Shown here piece after piece: positions 22,954 through 34,700 of a stretch of 64,000 bases of DNA (the stretch's first letter is position 1; each line of letters starts with the position of its first letter). Made by a program: the position numbers and the translations under genes. A model generated the notes under the pieces. That model made no database searches. It saw only the letters and a list, made by a program, of their open reading frames with translations, and was not told the DNA's origin. The stretch comes from Coniella vitis (Eukaryota; Ascomycota; Sordariomycetes; Diaporthales; Schizoparmaceae), in the NCBI GenBank assembly GCA_011317545.1, contig WUJK01000012.1, forward strand, positions 943,001 to 1,007,000. The letters are read 5' to 3'.

Positions 22954-25900
22954 TCATTTGGGGTTGAACGAACGCCGCAGGCTGATTCTGCGTGCAGGCA
23001 GCGGGGACAGGGTGCCGCTCTCAACCCTTGAGTACGGTTGCCGCACCTTCTCATCCACTTGTGTCGGTGTTCTGCTGCCCAACTTGATGGGATCTTTGCC
23101 TTTGCGGATGCTCCGTCTCTTTGCCGCTGCCATAGATCGCAGTTCGGCGTCATGGTCAGATTGAGGCTCGTCCAGCGTGAGAGGTGCATGATAGCTGCCA
23201 TCTCGATTATCGCTCACCATACGAACTACTGGATCGCCACCAGGCAGCTTGATCACCGACGCCTCGAGCGTTTCTGCAATGTCGAGAAGGGATATGTCCA
23301 TCGGACAGATATAGGCTACTTTCTTGCGTTGCGAAAAGGCAACCACGTGTCCGCATACCTGCCCGTGGTGTCTCTCGATAATCCAAGCGCCGCTATCACC
23401 AGGAAGACCCAACGGCAGGCGAGGTTTGTCCTTGTCTAAGGCTTCGCTCTGTGCATTGGTGACCTGATAGGTATGACTGGGCGAAATTCGTCCGTAAATC
23501 TTGACAGAAGTCAAGGCGGGCAGTACGATGCCAAACTGCAGGCCACTGGTGCGTGCCATACATTGGACTTCGAGATTTGGCAGGGCGGTGCTTGGCAGGA
23601 CAGATTTCGGATAGATAGAGCGGCCATTGGGCTCGGGACTTCGAGGCAAGGCGTTCTCCCCGGGTTGACGGTCTTCGTTAAACTCGAATAGCGCCCAATC
23701 AATCTCGTGTATGAGGCCTCCCTCGTCATTCCTTCGGCGAATACCACTTGAGGCAAACACTTCCCCAAGGCTAAAGCTGTCCAGGTGGTCTTCATCCTGC
23801 GTTGTAGAGCCAGCGTAAAAGTCCTCATCAACGTCATCTAGAGCTGGCTGGCTAATGATGTATCCATCACCACACCCAGGCTCCACGCCCGGTATATCTC
23901 CGGGATGGGAATATTCATCGGCATCTTCCTCTTCGTCAGAGTCGGAATACTCGCTGGTCACTGCGGATTCAGTCATGGCATAAGAGTCGGTATCGGAGAA
24001 TTCTGCTGCGAAGTCCTCGCTCTCACTACTGTTGCCAGACATGGGTGACTCGGAGGGGTATTGCTGCGCATACCATGCGGCGAGGTCAGGTACTTGAGAC
24101 TCTGCCGTCCTAGCCATGCTCCGCTTAAGCCTTTCGGTACCTTTGGGTGTCAGGGTCGTCGACTGAGCATCTGGATCATCCAGCATGTGGTGCACCGTCA
24201 TGCCGTACGTCTTGTCGTCAACCACAATTAGGCCCCCAAAGCTGACAGGGGGCAGATGACGATCGCCGACCCAGGCGCCAATGCTGGCTCCATTCGATGG
24301 GCGCTCCTGAAAGCTTCCATTAGCGGCAGCCATTACTTCGGATGTATCTGTGTGCGCCATGCTGCGCTTCGTACCGCTTCCATCGTTACGCGACCGAAGG
24401 ACCTGGCCGCGGCAGACCTTCAGCGCGAAACCTGCGGGGCCCTCGAATAAGGAACCCAGCTTGCGTTTCAGTATGCCCTTGACTTTGGATACAGAGGTGC
24501 AGATCACCAGCACCGTGGGCGTAGTCTCCTTGGCAGACTCGCCAATGGACTCGAGGGAGATTTCGACAGACTCGGGGTGTTTGTGATAAAAGCTCCGTAG
24601 GGCCTGGTTGATCTGCGGCATCAAAACCTTGTTCCAGTGCTCAACGGCTTCGGGAGCCAGCGCAGAATGGGGATAGAGACGAGACTTATTCGACCGCCTG
24701 GTTCTTGCTTCAGGAGCTTGAGGTGCTGCTTCAACAATTAGAACACATTCTGGCCCGATAGCGAAAGTTCCTAAACATACCTCTGTGTGTTTCAGTTCTG
24801 GACGACCTGAGAGCAATTGAGTCTCGTGTGCCAGTGCTCTCTGGGTCCGATACCTGGAATCCAGCCTCGCGGGCCTTTACGTCCCGCGACGAGCTGGGAA
24901 TAGAATTTTCGGTCTTTCCCCCCTGTTTTGTCGGTGACGAGATGCCTAAGTCACTGTTAAAGCGATCTTCCAGTCCTCCAACGCTATCCAGAATTGCGCA
25001 AGCTTCCAGGAACCGGCTGGCCTTGGCTTGAATCTGCACCATGACCTGGGTGCCTTCACTTTGAGCTCTGAGTTCATCATCTACTGCTGTAAAACAGGTT
25101 TGCACAGCCTTCATATATAGAGTTCCACATCTCACTCCAAGTTGTTCCAGAACCGACTCCGGAATGGATGTGGTAGCAGGTGTCGAGACTAGGTTTTCGA
25201 GCGGTGTCCATAAACCGATAGACAAGAGGAGCATTGCCAGCGAGTACAAATCAAAGGCTTTTGAATCAGAATTAGACAACAGTGACTTCTCCCCCGTTGT
25301 CCTGGGATCGAGAGGGTGGCGGTATAACGAGGGTGACGGAGACGTGCTCTCTTGGAAACTGTCGGAGAAGAGGTCAAAAGACGAGATCAGAGGACGTCGT
25401 ATATCGACTTCTCCCGAGCCCAGGCTAGGCTCAATGCCAACAGCCTTGCAAAAGGATATGTTGGAGTTGACAAGGTTGCCATGTGTGATGCCTCGAGCAT
25501 GCATATCAAACACGGTATTGGCGAGGTTGAATGCCAGGCGGAACTTGGCTTCCAGAGGCGGCTCCGAGTCTGGTCTCGAAAGAAGGTCTGCGAGCGAGCA
25601 GAGGGTATTCAGCGTGTTGTGTGTGATGGCCTCAAAAGACACGGGGTTGAACGATGGAGGGAAATGGTAGACCAGCCCAATTCTAGCATTCTTCATGTCC
25701 TCAAAATAGCCCAATAATTGCGGCAGACCAGTCCAGGAACCAGGAGAGCGTTGTGGCTCCGTCTGCAAGCCAGCAGAGAGCTTCTCAAAGCGAGACATGT
25801 CAGGCATGATGTCCACTTGTGCGAACATTGGATCAAAGTCGGCATATTCCAGCAAGAGAGCAGTATATGGTCTTCCATTGTTCCTCGTCAAATCGGTATA

Positions 25901-26629
25901 TGCCTGCTTGCTCATGTAGACAATGTCTCTCAAAGGATCCTGAATCGTGGTTTCTGACATTGGCGCCGGCTGGCTTTCATTCAAGCTGGTCAAAGTCTGC
26001 GGATCTATCTTTTGTGGTGTCTGCATCCTGGTTGATTCGAAGGCACGCATGTCCTCGCCGGATGTGTTCTTCTGCCTAGACTGGGCAGACAAAGCCGTGT
26101 TGGCTCTCGTCTTTGAGAGGTCATAGAGTGTGTCAATACAGGTGGTCAGCTCTGTAAGAAGATCCTCAAATTTTGCCTTACTCCAAGGCACAATTGGTAT
26201 CTTGCGGTCTCCGACGGTCGGCGGCGGCGATTCGCCGACCTGCCGCCGTGAACTTGCCCACAGGGGTTCTGCTTCGGCCAGGATCTCCTTGATGTTGGAC
26301 ATGATGCTGGCAACTACTTCACTGACTCCGGCCTTGGAAACAGCATCGTCGATAATGTCGGCATTGCCTGGATCGGACCAGCCGAGGCCCCATGTAACCA
26401 GACGGTCATTTTGGATCTTGAGCTTCCGGTGCAGCGATTTGACATCAGGATCCTCGGCACTTTGAATAGGTTGTTTGACGAAGTCGGAGGACTTTTTGGT
26501 ATCTGTATACAGTCTGCTCAGCCGTCGTTGGACTGAGCCACCTTGCGGCAACCCGTAAGACTCCATGATGCTGACGTGGTTGAAGTGATTGTACCAGGCT
26601 AGTCGATAACGCAGTTTCAAGATATCAAG
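22954..26629 (-). CDS. HeLo-like / pseudokinase / trypsin-like fusion, 5' end unresolved
   Basis: Exon A (26629-24781) and exon B (24728-22954) join across a short intron (GTATGT ... TCTAAT ... AAG/CAG) to about 1207 residues, plus a missing N-terminal exon. Exon A opens at a good acceptor (CCTTGCAG) with LDILKLRYRLAWYNHF and, 140 residues on, KFEDLLTELTTCIDTLYDL, both like fungal HeLo (prion-inhibition) domains. Then comes a kinase-like fold whose catalytic loop reads HARGITHGNLVNSNI near 25483, with Gly-Asn in place of the usual Arg-Asp; no DFG is seen, so it is probably inactive. Exon B holds a trypsin-like domain: His in GMTVHHML (24192-24187), Asp in EIDWALFEF (23700), Ser in GDSGAW (23394). 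A Ser/Asp/Glu-rich linker lies between the His and Asp blocks. Exon B has no ATG at its head, which supports splicing to exon A. A role in regulated cell death or heterokaryon incompatibility is inferred only from the HeLo part. Confidence 0.7.
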
Positions 26630-29469
26630 CTGCAAGGACAAGCGGACGACTCATATATCGAATAGAACCATTGTGTTGGACACGGCCGATTCGTAGAAAG
26701 AGAACGCTCAGGCCAGCTGGTGCGTGATAACGTGGATGAACGGTGGGTGGACTCCAGTCTGCCCTTCGTGACTTGCGAGACGCACGTCTCGGTCTTGTTG
26801 TAGAAAATGGCCCAGTCAGCGTCCTCCACAAAGAAGACTCGACGCTTAAGTGGATGCCCGCGCGTGCAGCCACGAGACCGATGAGGGGGCCGGCGTACAG
26901 GCGACTATACTGTCGATGGTAAAGCGTGGAGAAAGCAGCGAAGGACGGTGGACCCAGCTTGAGATGTGTGCGAGAGAAGCAAAGCAAGCGCTCAAGAAGC
27001 GTCTGATGCGAGCGCGAAGGAGCGACCCAATCCCTCGAGCCGGCGCACCACGCTGGGCACAGCGCACAAAAAATGAGATGGGCGTTTGCAGGGTCAGGAA
27101 TGCAGCGTTTTCGATTCGCTGGGCAATGCTGGGAATCCTGCTGCCTGAAGTAGCTCTTTCTAGGCAGCCAAATAAAGTCGTGCTTGTAAGGTTGGCAGCT
27201 GGCCAGCGGGTCGAGCCGAAGCAACACCATCCCTGAGTGCTGGTCTGCATTGCTTACATAAGCCACACAGGTACCGCCCCCGCATTCCTCCTGTTCTATT
27301 TCACCCTATGCAAAGGTCTATAGTACGCAAAACCTTAACGGGACAATATTGCAATTGCAATACCTAATTCCGCCGGAATAAAGTATATAGTAGGTTTCCT
27401 CATTCACACCATTGAGCCAGTTTGTGGAGCCCTGTGATTCATTGGCGGCTAAGTTACCTCGAACAAATCTACCAACGCACTAGTTGCAAACGATAGGGTC
27501 CGCCGGGCATGATTATTGCTACGCGGTCATCTTGATTGCCATACGTTCACGACGCCAGTACGGCTATTACTCTCCATCCAAGTATGTATGGATATGTCGT
27601 CTTATAGGCTGCAACTTCGAGCCTTTCGCAGCACTGTGCACACAAGCACTGGTGATAGACGGCTTGGACAGTCGGGGACGTCTAATAGAGACCCTGGTCA
27701 CCTTCACCGCGGCTGCCTGGAATATCCTCGCCCTTGCGATGGCTCCTGAGTCGGATCTACAATCATAGTGGGTAAAAATATGGTATTAACGTTAGCGTAT
27801 ACGCATCTCGAAAGTATTTGGATGCCTAACGGGCAGTCCGAACCCCATTGTATCCTAGTGCACAATCGTGTGGTTCTAACCAGGAACTTCTGGTTTGGGT
27901 TATAAAGAGTAGTTCGACACCTGCCTGTCTTTGATATAGGGTAAGCAATAGGACTAGTCCCGGTTTACAGGAACTTGAAACAACCTCAACTCCCGGAGAG
28001 CATAAAGACCCTGTCGCAAACCAGCAAGAGCTTCGTCCTTCGGCAGTCAACCCATATCAGCCTAGCCACCTATGCAAGCTTGGTAGTGCGTGCAGAGACA
28101 AAACAGAATTCAACGCTCAAAAGCAACCTGACCATTGCTTAGCTTGTTACCGGTTACACCGCCACTATGTATAATAGCGTTTGCAAACAACCAAAACTTC
28201 CGCACGTGGGCCGAGGTTTGACTGGATCCTGCCTGCTTGTCGCCCAGGCAGCCAAATTCTGCCATTCGATCTGGAGCCATGTGGTGTGCAGTCAGCGCTC
28301 CGACGACCCCTTCTGACTCGCTCCCACATAGTCTTTTGGCAGAACGTGATGGAGTTGTGACGTGTTGTCGGATGTTCAGGCAGCCGAATAGCGCTCATTC
28401 GAGTGACTAGATGTTTGGTCCTGCTTGTTTGTGTAATACCCAACGGCATGCCCCGTGGTGGAAGCGAGAGAGCTTCTGATTTCGGGTCTAGCAGACTGTT
28501 CTCAAGCCACGCAAAGCAGTGTTGTTATGAATAAGTGGCTAAACATCCAGCACTCCTGAGGCTAAATAGGCCACCCATGCGAGGCTGTTGGCCAGGTCTT
28601 CGACCAGCCTACATTCGATGCATCCATACAGACGGATTTGCCTTTGAGATGCTTTACCTGAGAGGGACAACCTTTCAACATTCTTTCCCATTTTGAATAT
28701 AGCCTCTAAATGGGATTTGAGCGTCGAACAATCACGGACATACACAAGTGGCATCATCTGAGGAGCCTTCTACACTCCTTCTCAATTTCATTCATCAAAT
28801 GCTTCTGAATCAAGAGAGTTCTTGGAACGGATACCAGAAGAAGAGCGTCACTCTGAGGCAAACATGTGAATAGTTCCTAGATCATATCACCTTTGATTAA
28901 GTGGAGCGCAAAGGATCCTAGGTGCCCCGTCCGCCAATCCAACCCCCGGTCATCTACCCAATCAGGAAGTCGCGATCCCGCGTGTCTCTGTATTCAGTCA
29001 CCAGAAGAATTTCAAGGTTGCTGCGGGGCCTCTCAGCAGAATCTTGCCAGAAGTGACTACAGATGCTACAGTGACTGGTATCTGGATGTTTCGGACTCGG
29101 CAGCTCTCGTCATTCTATCTAAGCTCCTCACCTCACTGTCTAGAAGAACGCGGCACCTATGACTAGCGCAACTAGCTTACCGTGGAGCGGAGACAGATTA
29201 GCATACGCCGGTCCGACCCGGCCAACGCACCGTGTTTGTACATCAACCTGCGGCCCCGGAGAGGGCCTGGAGACGGGGGCAGGGGGTCACTCACTTATCA
29301 GCACAAAGTCTTGGCGGTTTGGTCGCATTAGAGGTTGGATGCGCCTGAGTGCGAGCAGTATAACTAAAAATAGGGTGTCTGTTCGGTCGTGCAGTCAACT
29401 TATACGAGCACCTTCGCTTCGCTACGGTTCGCCGCCCACGGGCGGGACCCTTGCAGGGAGCTTTTAGTA
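26630..29469. other. gene-poor region upstream of the Helitron relic
   Basis: 26630-26900 probably holds the missing first exon and the promoter of the HeLo-type gene; several weak donors are present and none is decisive. The frame ending CVSQ just before GTCACG would join in phase to LDILKL, but that donor is poor. 27250-28900 has normal base composition and only short, unrecognised frames. 29417-29460 is a GC-rich hairpin-forming stretch at the edge of the AT-rich block. Confidence 0.45.
29432..29458. repeat. two adjacent GC-rich hairpins at the AT-block border
   Basis: CCGCC-CACG-GGCGG (29432-29445) and CCCT-TGC-AGGG (29448-29458) can each fold into a small stem-loop. They stand immediately before the composition change at about 29470. 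Helitrons carry a GC-rich hairpin close to their 3' end, and the element's 3' end lies on this side for a minus-strand copy. The terminal CTRR could not be placed, so the link is tentative. Confidence 0.4.
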
Positions 29470-29849
29470 TCGAAAAATATATAGGGCTTTAATGATTCTA
29501 TAGCATCTGATTGGTCTATATATAAATCTGCCTGCCGCGGAGCTTGCGGTACCGTTATTATTAATATTTAAAGATGCTATACCTTTCAAAAAGTACGCGT
29601 TCTTTCTAACGAAGTACGCGCTACGCCCAAATATATATTTACTCTTTATAATAATAGCAATAATCGCTAATATACGTATAAGTATAAATACGGTTAATTC
29701 GATCTATAAGAATACTATCTCCTAATCTATATATCCAAATTTGTTAATATTTACGGCCTTTACTAATATTTTAGATATCTTTATTATAGAACTTCTATTT
29801 TATACCTCGCTAGAACCTAATATATCTACTACCGTTATATCCGCTACCC

Positions 29850-30196
29850 CCGCTATATATTAAACGCGTCTTAAAAGAGTACGTCTAATACCGTATAGGG
29901 GAACTAGTAATTTAACTACTACTATTACTACTACTATAGCTAGCCGTAACGCCGCTAATAGTAGTAACGGTAACTATAATAGTAATAACGATACGGACGG
30001 TAATAATAATAACGATAAGGACGGCGATAATAATAATAATAATAACGATAATAACGGCGGCGATAATAATAATAATAACGATAACGATAACGTTAACGCC
30101 GACGATACGGGCGTATATAATAATAATAATAACGACGGCGATAACGATACGGATAGTAATAATAATAATAATAACGACGGCGATAACGATATAGAC

Positions 30197-30238
<42 letters not shown>

Positions 30239-30257
30239 GATATAGGCGGTAATAGCG

Positions 30258-30332
<75 letters not shown>

Positions 30333-31780
30333 TTCCTAATATCCCTCCGACTTAATTTAGTATTAGCGCCTAGCCTATAACTATTCCTAGTAATTAAGTG
30401 CCTGCTATTATCGCTCGATTCGGCCGAAGTATTAAAAAACTACCGAAAACCCTCGATACCCTCGACTAATACTATAAAGCCGATAATAATAATACTAGTA
30501 ACGTTATTCTCTAGCCCCTTGCTTGCGTTAAATTTAATCGTACTTAAACTATTAAGGGCTTTATAATATAATTATTAGGATAACCGGCTCCTATTCCTTA
30601 CGTAAAATATACGAATAATCGCGGGCCTTTTATTGAATATATTAACTTTATTAATATTACCTTTAATACTTATAGTAATTATTACTATAGTTCCGAGGAT
30701 AGTAAGTATAATTATTATATTAAAGTTATTACTACTACCGCCGCTAAAGTCGCTTTACTTAATATTAGTATATCTTCTATTACTATTTATATAACCTATA
30801 TAGTATTAATTAATATACTAATAATCTTTTATTATAGATAATAGTTAAATAGGTAAGACTCGTAAAGTATAGCAGACCGCTGCCCCTGCTATCGCCGCTA
30901 GTATATATTACCTTTTAATATATAATATTTGCAGAATCTATACCGTATTAATTATTATACTAACTATTATATATATAAATAATCCTTAAGTTAGTAAGAA
31001 GTATAAATTATAATAGCCTCCCGCCGCCGCCGCCGCCGCTATCGCCCCCGCTATAAAGAAGATTAAGAAGACTAAAACTAGTAATAAAAAGAATAAAAAG
31101 ATTACTAAGACTAATAGCAAAAATAATAATAATAACGATAATAACGGCGAGAGTAGTTCCGACGATAATAATAATCTATATAGATTCCGATCTAACCCCG
31201 CCCGTAATACTCGTTAGCCGATACTTATAAAGCTAGTAAATAAGGCTAAGCTTACTAAGTCTAAAACTATTATAAAGTATACTCTTAAAACGGGTGCTAT
31301 ACTTTTATTAAAGAAGGCTACTACTATTATTACTAAGACTAAAGCTATTATTAAGTTACCTATAAATATCGCCGCTATCGCCGCTTAACCGATGCCTTTA
31401 CTATAGTAAATATAGCAGCCGTAATAACCTTAGCCCTTTATAATATTCCCGCCTAATACTTAATTTCCCTATAATACCTACGGATTCCCTTAATATCCTA
31501 GATTCTTCCCGTTCCCGTAGCTATAGCTATAGCCTACGATTCCTATTTAGCCGCCCGTAGCCCTAGTATAGCCCTACGCCCCTACCGGCTATACTCTAAT
31601 TACTATACCTAATATTATAATCTATAATATTCGCCGTAGCCTTTATACTTTACGGGGCGTAGTACCTATATTATAAACGTTAGTTCCTACGCTATAAAGC
31701 TTAGTAGATACTATTAGTAATAATATTCCTAATAACGACGATAGCGACGATAATATAATTATAATTATTAATTAGGAGGA
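29850..31780 (+). pseudogene. low-complexity N/D/Q/K-rich cargo reading frame in the Helitron
   Basis: On the plus strand a frame can be followed through RIP-type stops. It first encodes Asn/Asp/Gly repeats (AAT/GAT/AAC/GGC runs, 29930-30340), then a less repetitive domain (FGRSIKKLPKTLDTLD, later GPFIEYINFINITFNTY), a Lys/Thr-rich segment near 31050-31380 and a Gln/Pro/Tyr-rich tail to about 31700. It is convergent with the helicase gene and is not part of it. No family is recognised. It may be a captured host gene or an accessory Helitron gene; the many stops show it is dead. Confidence 0.4.
29930..30340. repeat. AAT/GAT trinucleotide-rich low-complexity tract
   Basis: About 400 nt are built from AAT units interspersed with GAT, AAC, GGC and ACG, ending in an almost pure (AAT)n run at 30258-30332. 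Every unit is a trinucleotide, consistent with a former Asn/Asp-rich coding repeat. Confidence 0.9.
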
Positions 31781-34700
31781 ATAAGCTTTACTATATTTTA
31801 ATTTTATAGGTTTTCTATATTAAGCCGGTTAATACCCTAATATCTATAGGACTAGAGTTTTATAAAAGAGTTTATTAGGAGTTTCGGTAGATATATATAT
31901 AGGTTATAGAATAATTAATACTATTAACTAACTTTATACTTATATTAAGCCTTATAATTATATTATATTCTTATAAACTAATAACTCGTTATATATAATA
32001 TTTTATAACCGGGTCTTATTTATAGTCCGTAATATATATAAGCCGTTTATATTAGTAATATACGAGATTATTATATAAAATTAACCGTACGAGAAAACCG
32101 GAACTCTAAGGTTAATACCTACTACTGTAAAAGACTAGCCTTAAGATTTATTAATTATTATTATAAAATATAATCGTATAGGGAATTATAATCTTATAAT
32201 CGGATATAGGGATTCTTACGGTGTTATTATAAGCTTAATTCGGGGGATTAGGCGAACTTAGCTAATATTCTCTCCGGTTAGAATATATATAATAAGGTAA
32301 TATTTTTTTATCTTAATAATACTTAAACGGGTGCCGTTATAAAGTCTACCGTCTAGATTAAGGTTCCGTAGTAGAATAATCGGAGCCCCTAGCTTTATAT
32401 AGAGATTTATAGGCGGTAGTAAAGTAACTTCGAAGGATTATAAATATTCCGGGGGTAATTAAAGAGTAGGCTTATTCGCCGAGCTTGCTATAATCGTTAT
32501 AGAAGACCGTAATACTATAATATCTCCTAGATACCGATTTAATATTACTATATTAAGTTTATTAATAGTATTATTATAAGAGGTAAGAATATAACGATTA
32601 GTAAATACGGTAGGATTAGTTAGGCTAGCTTATAAGAGAGTTTTAGGATAAATTATAGTAAAGAAATCGGTAGTATAATCGTATATAGAAATACTATCTA
32701 TAGGCTTAATAGATTCTTAGAGTTCCGGCTTATACGATAGGTCTTATAGCTATTTAATAAAGCTAGTATTTATAGTATTAGCCGACCGCACCCGTATATT
32801 CTTAGTTAAACGACGGATATAGAGCTTCTTCTAAATCGTAGGCCTCGAAAGTAAGGCTTAAATAACCTCTATACGGGATACTTTAGGAATTATAGGGGGG
32901 ATTTAAGTAAAATCATTACTTAGAATAATCGGAATTCTACCGAAAAGAGAGGCTTCCCCCCGAATATCCTATAAAGTTCTATTAATAGCCTCGAAATAGT
33001 ACCGATACTATATAGAAACTTTATCCTAGATAATTAATAATGTTTATTTTAATAAATCCGCTAAAATAGAGTTTTTACGGATATTATAAGTTAATATTTT
33101 ATAGACTTATAACGGAATCTTTAAGCGAGAATAAGATATATAACTACCTAGTAATAGTAAAGTAATAATACCGGAGGATATTATATAAAGGACGATCTTT
33201 TATAAAGACCGAAAATATATAGCGAGACCCTTATAAAGGTAAGTTTTTCCGGTACCTCCGGCTCCTTAAATAAAGTAATACGTAGTCTTTAGATTTCTTT
33301 CGATATATATAATAATTTCGGAATAGTATTCGGCTTATATAGTATTAAAGTTAGTTATAATATTATTATAAATATCCTACTAGATAGCTAGAATATATAC
33401 TATTTCTCGGGTAAGGAGCCGATTAATTCGTAAATACTACTAATCGTACTTAGGCTAAGGTAAACTATACTATTATAATATCCTATTATTATTAAGGAGT
33501 ATTTCGCTTACTAAGTAAAGACCGAAATTATAATAAGTAATTTACGAATCCCGTAAACGTTAAGATAAGTCGTTACGCTCCCGAATTTAGTAAGGTAGGT
33601 TATTATAGAAACCGTCTCGAAACTAAGTTTATAATCTTAGCGGATCTATAATATCCTCTAATAATAAAGCTATAATAAATAGCTATTATAAAGCGTAACT
33701 ACTCTTAAAGCTCTAGGCTTCCTAAAAGCAGGATATCTACCGATTATTATCGTTAAGTAGACCTATAGTAGTATAAGCGGCTCGAAAAGTAGGATAAACT
33801 ACCGAATTTATTATACGGGTATACTCGAAGGATTTAAGCCCGGGAAAAGTATAAAGTAGTAGATATAGAAAGTATGCTTCTCCTATAATAGGAGGTATAA
33901 AATTTATATAACCTAAAGCTATACTACGTTAACGGGGTTTCCAGCTTTATAAACTTTTTTACTAAATATATTACCGGGGGAAATCGATATAGAAAGTATT
34001 TATAGCGCTCGAGTTTACCGAATTATACTTAAACTAACCTATAAGCTCCGACTTTAACTGTTATATAAGAGTATTAAGCTCTAATACCGCTAGATCGGTC
34101 TGAAAAAAAACCGGTTACTAATTTTTAAGATATACGGGTAGCTAAATAATTAGCGGATATTCCTTATAGATAGGAAACTTAAATAGTTATATAATAGCCT
34201 CCGCGGGATTAATATACTAGTATTATAAATAGTATATAATCTCGTTAATATTACCGTTTTCGTTATAAAGTAAGATCGTTATTAGATTTATACCTTTATA
34301 AATATATTTATATATATATTTAACGGCTTTAATATTTATATAGATCTTAATATTAATATAAACCTAATACTTTCGGTAAAGATATAGATTATACGAAATA
34401 ACCTAACGGTTATTAGCCTAAAGTCTAATACTATTTATAGTCTTCTCGACTAAGATATTATTATTATAACGTCGATATATCGGATAGCTATCTCTAGATA
34501 TAGTTATTTCTTTAGTAAAAGCCTTTGGAAATCGTTTCGAGTATTTCGATACCTTTCCTAGCGTAAGCGGGTATATATAAGGACTAGTAGGATTTTATAA
34601 ATTATAGGGCGTATATATTATTGCTATAGTAATAAGATCCTATAAAAGTCTATCTAGGTCCTTATCGGGGGTAGGAATTTTAGCTCGAATAATTCGATTA

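Noticed and set aside
26846..27250. Open frames on both strands upstream of the HeLo-type gene
   Set aside because: Neither translation has recognisable features, both strands are open by chance, and no in-phase splice to the next exon was found with a good donor.
30258..30332. Regular repeats suggesting a CRISPR array
   Set aside because: This is a simple AAT microsatellite in a fungal genome, with no spacer structure.
31780..32300. Plus-strand continuation of the Helitron cargo frame
   Set aside because: The minus strand here reads as the helicase C-terminus with clear motifs, so the plus-strand reading is a mirror effect.
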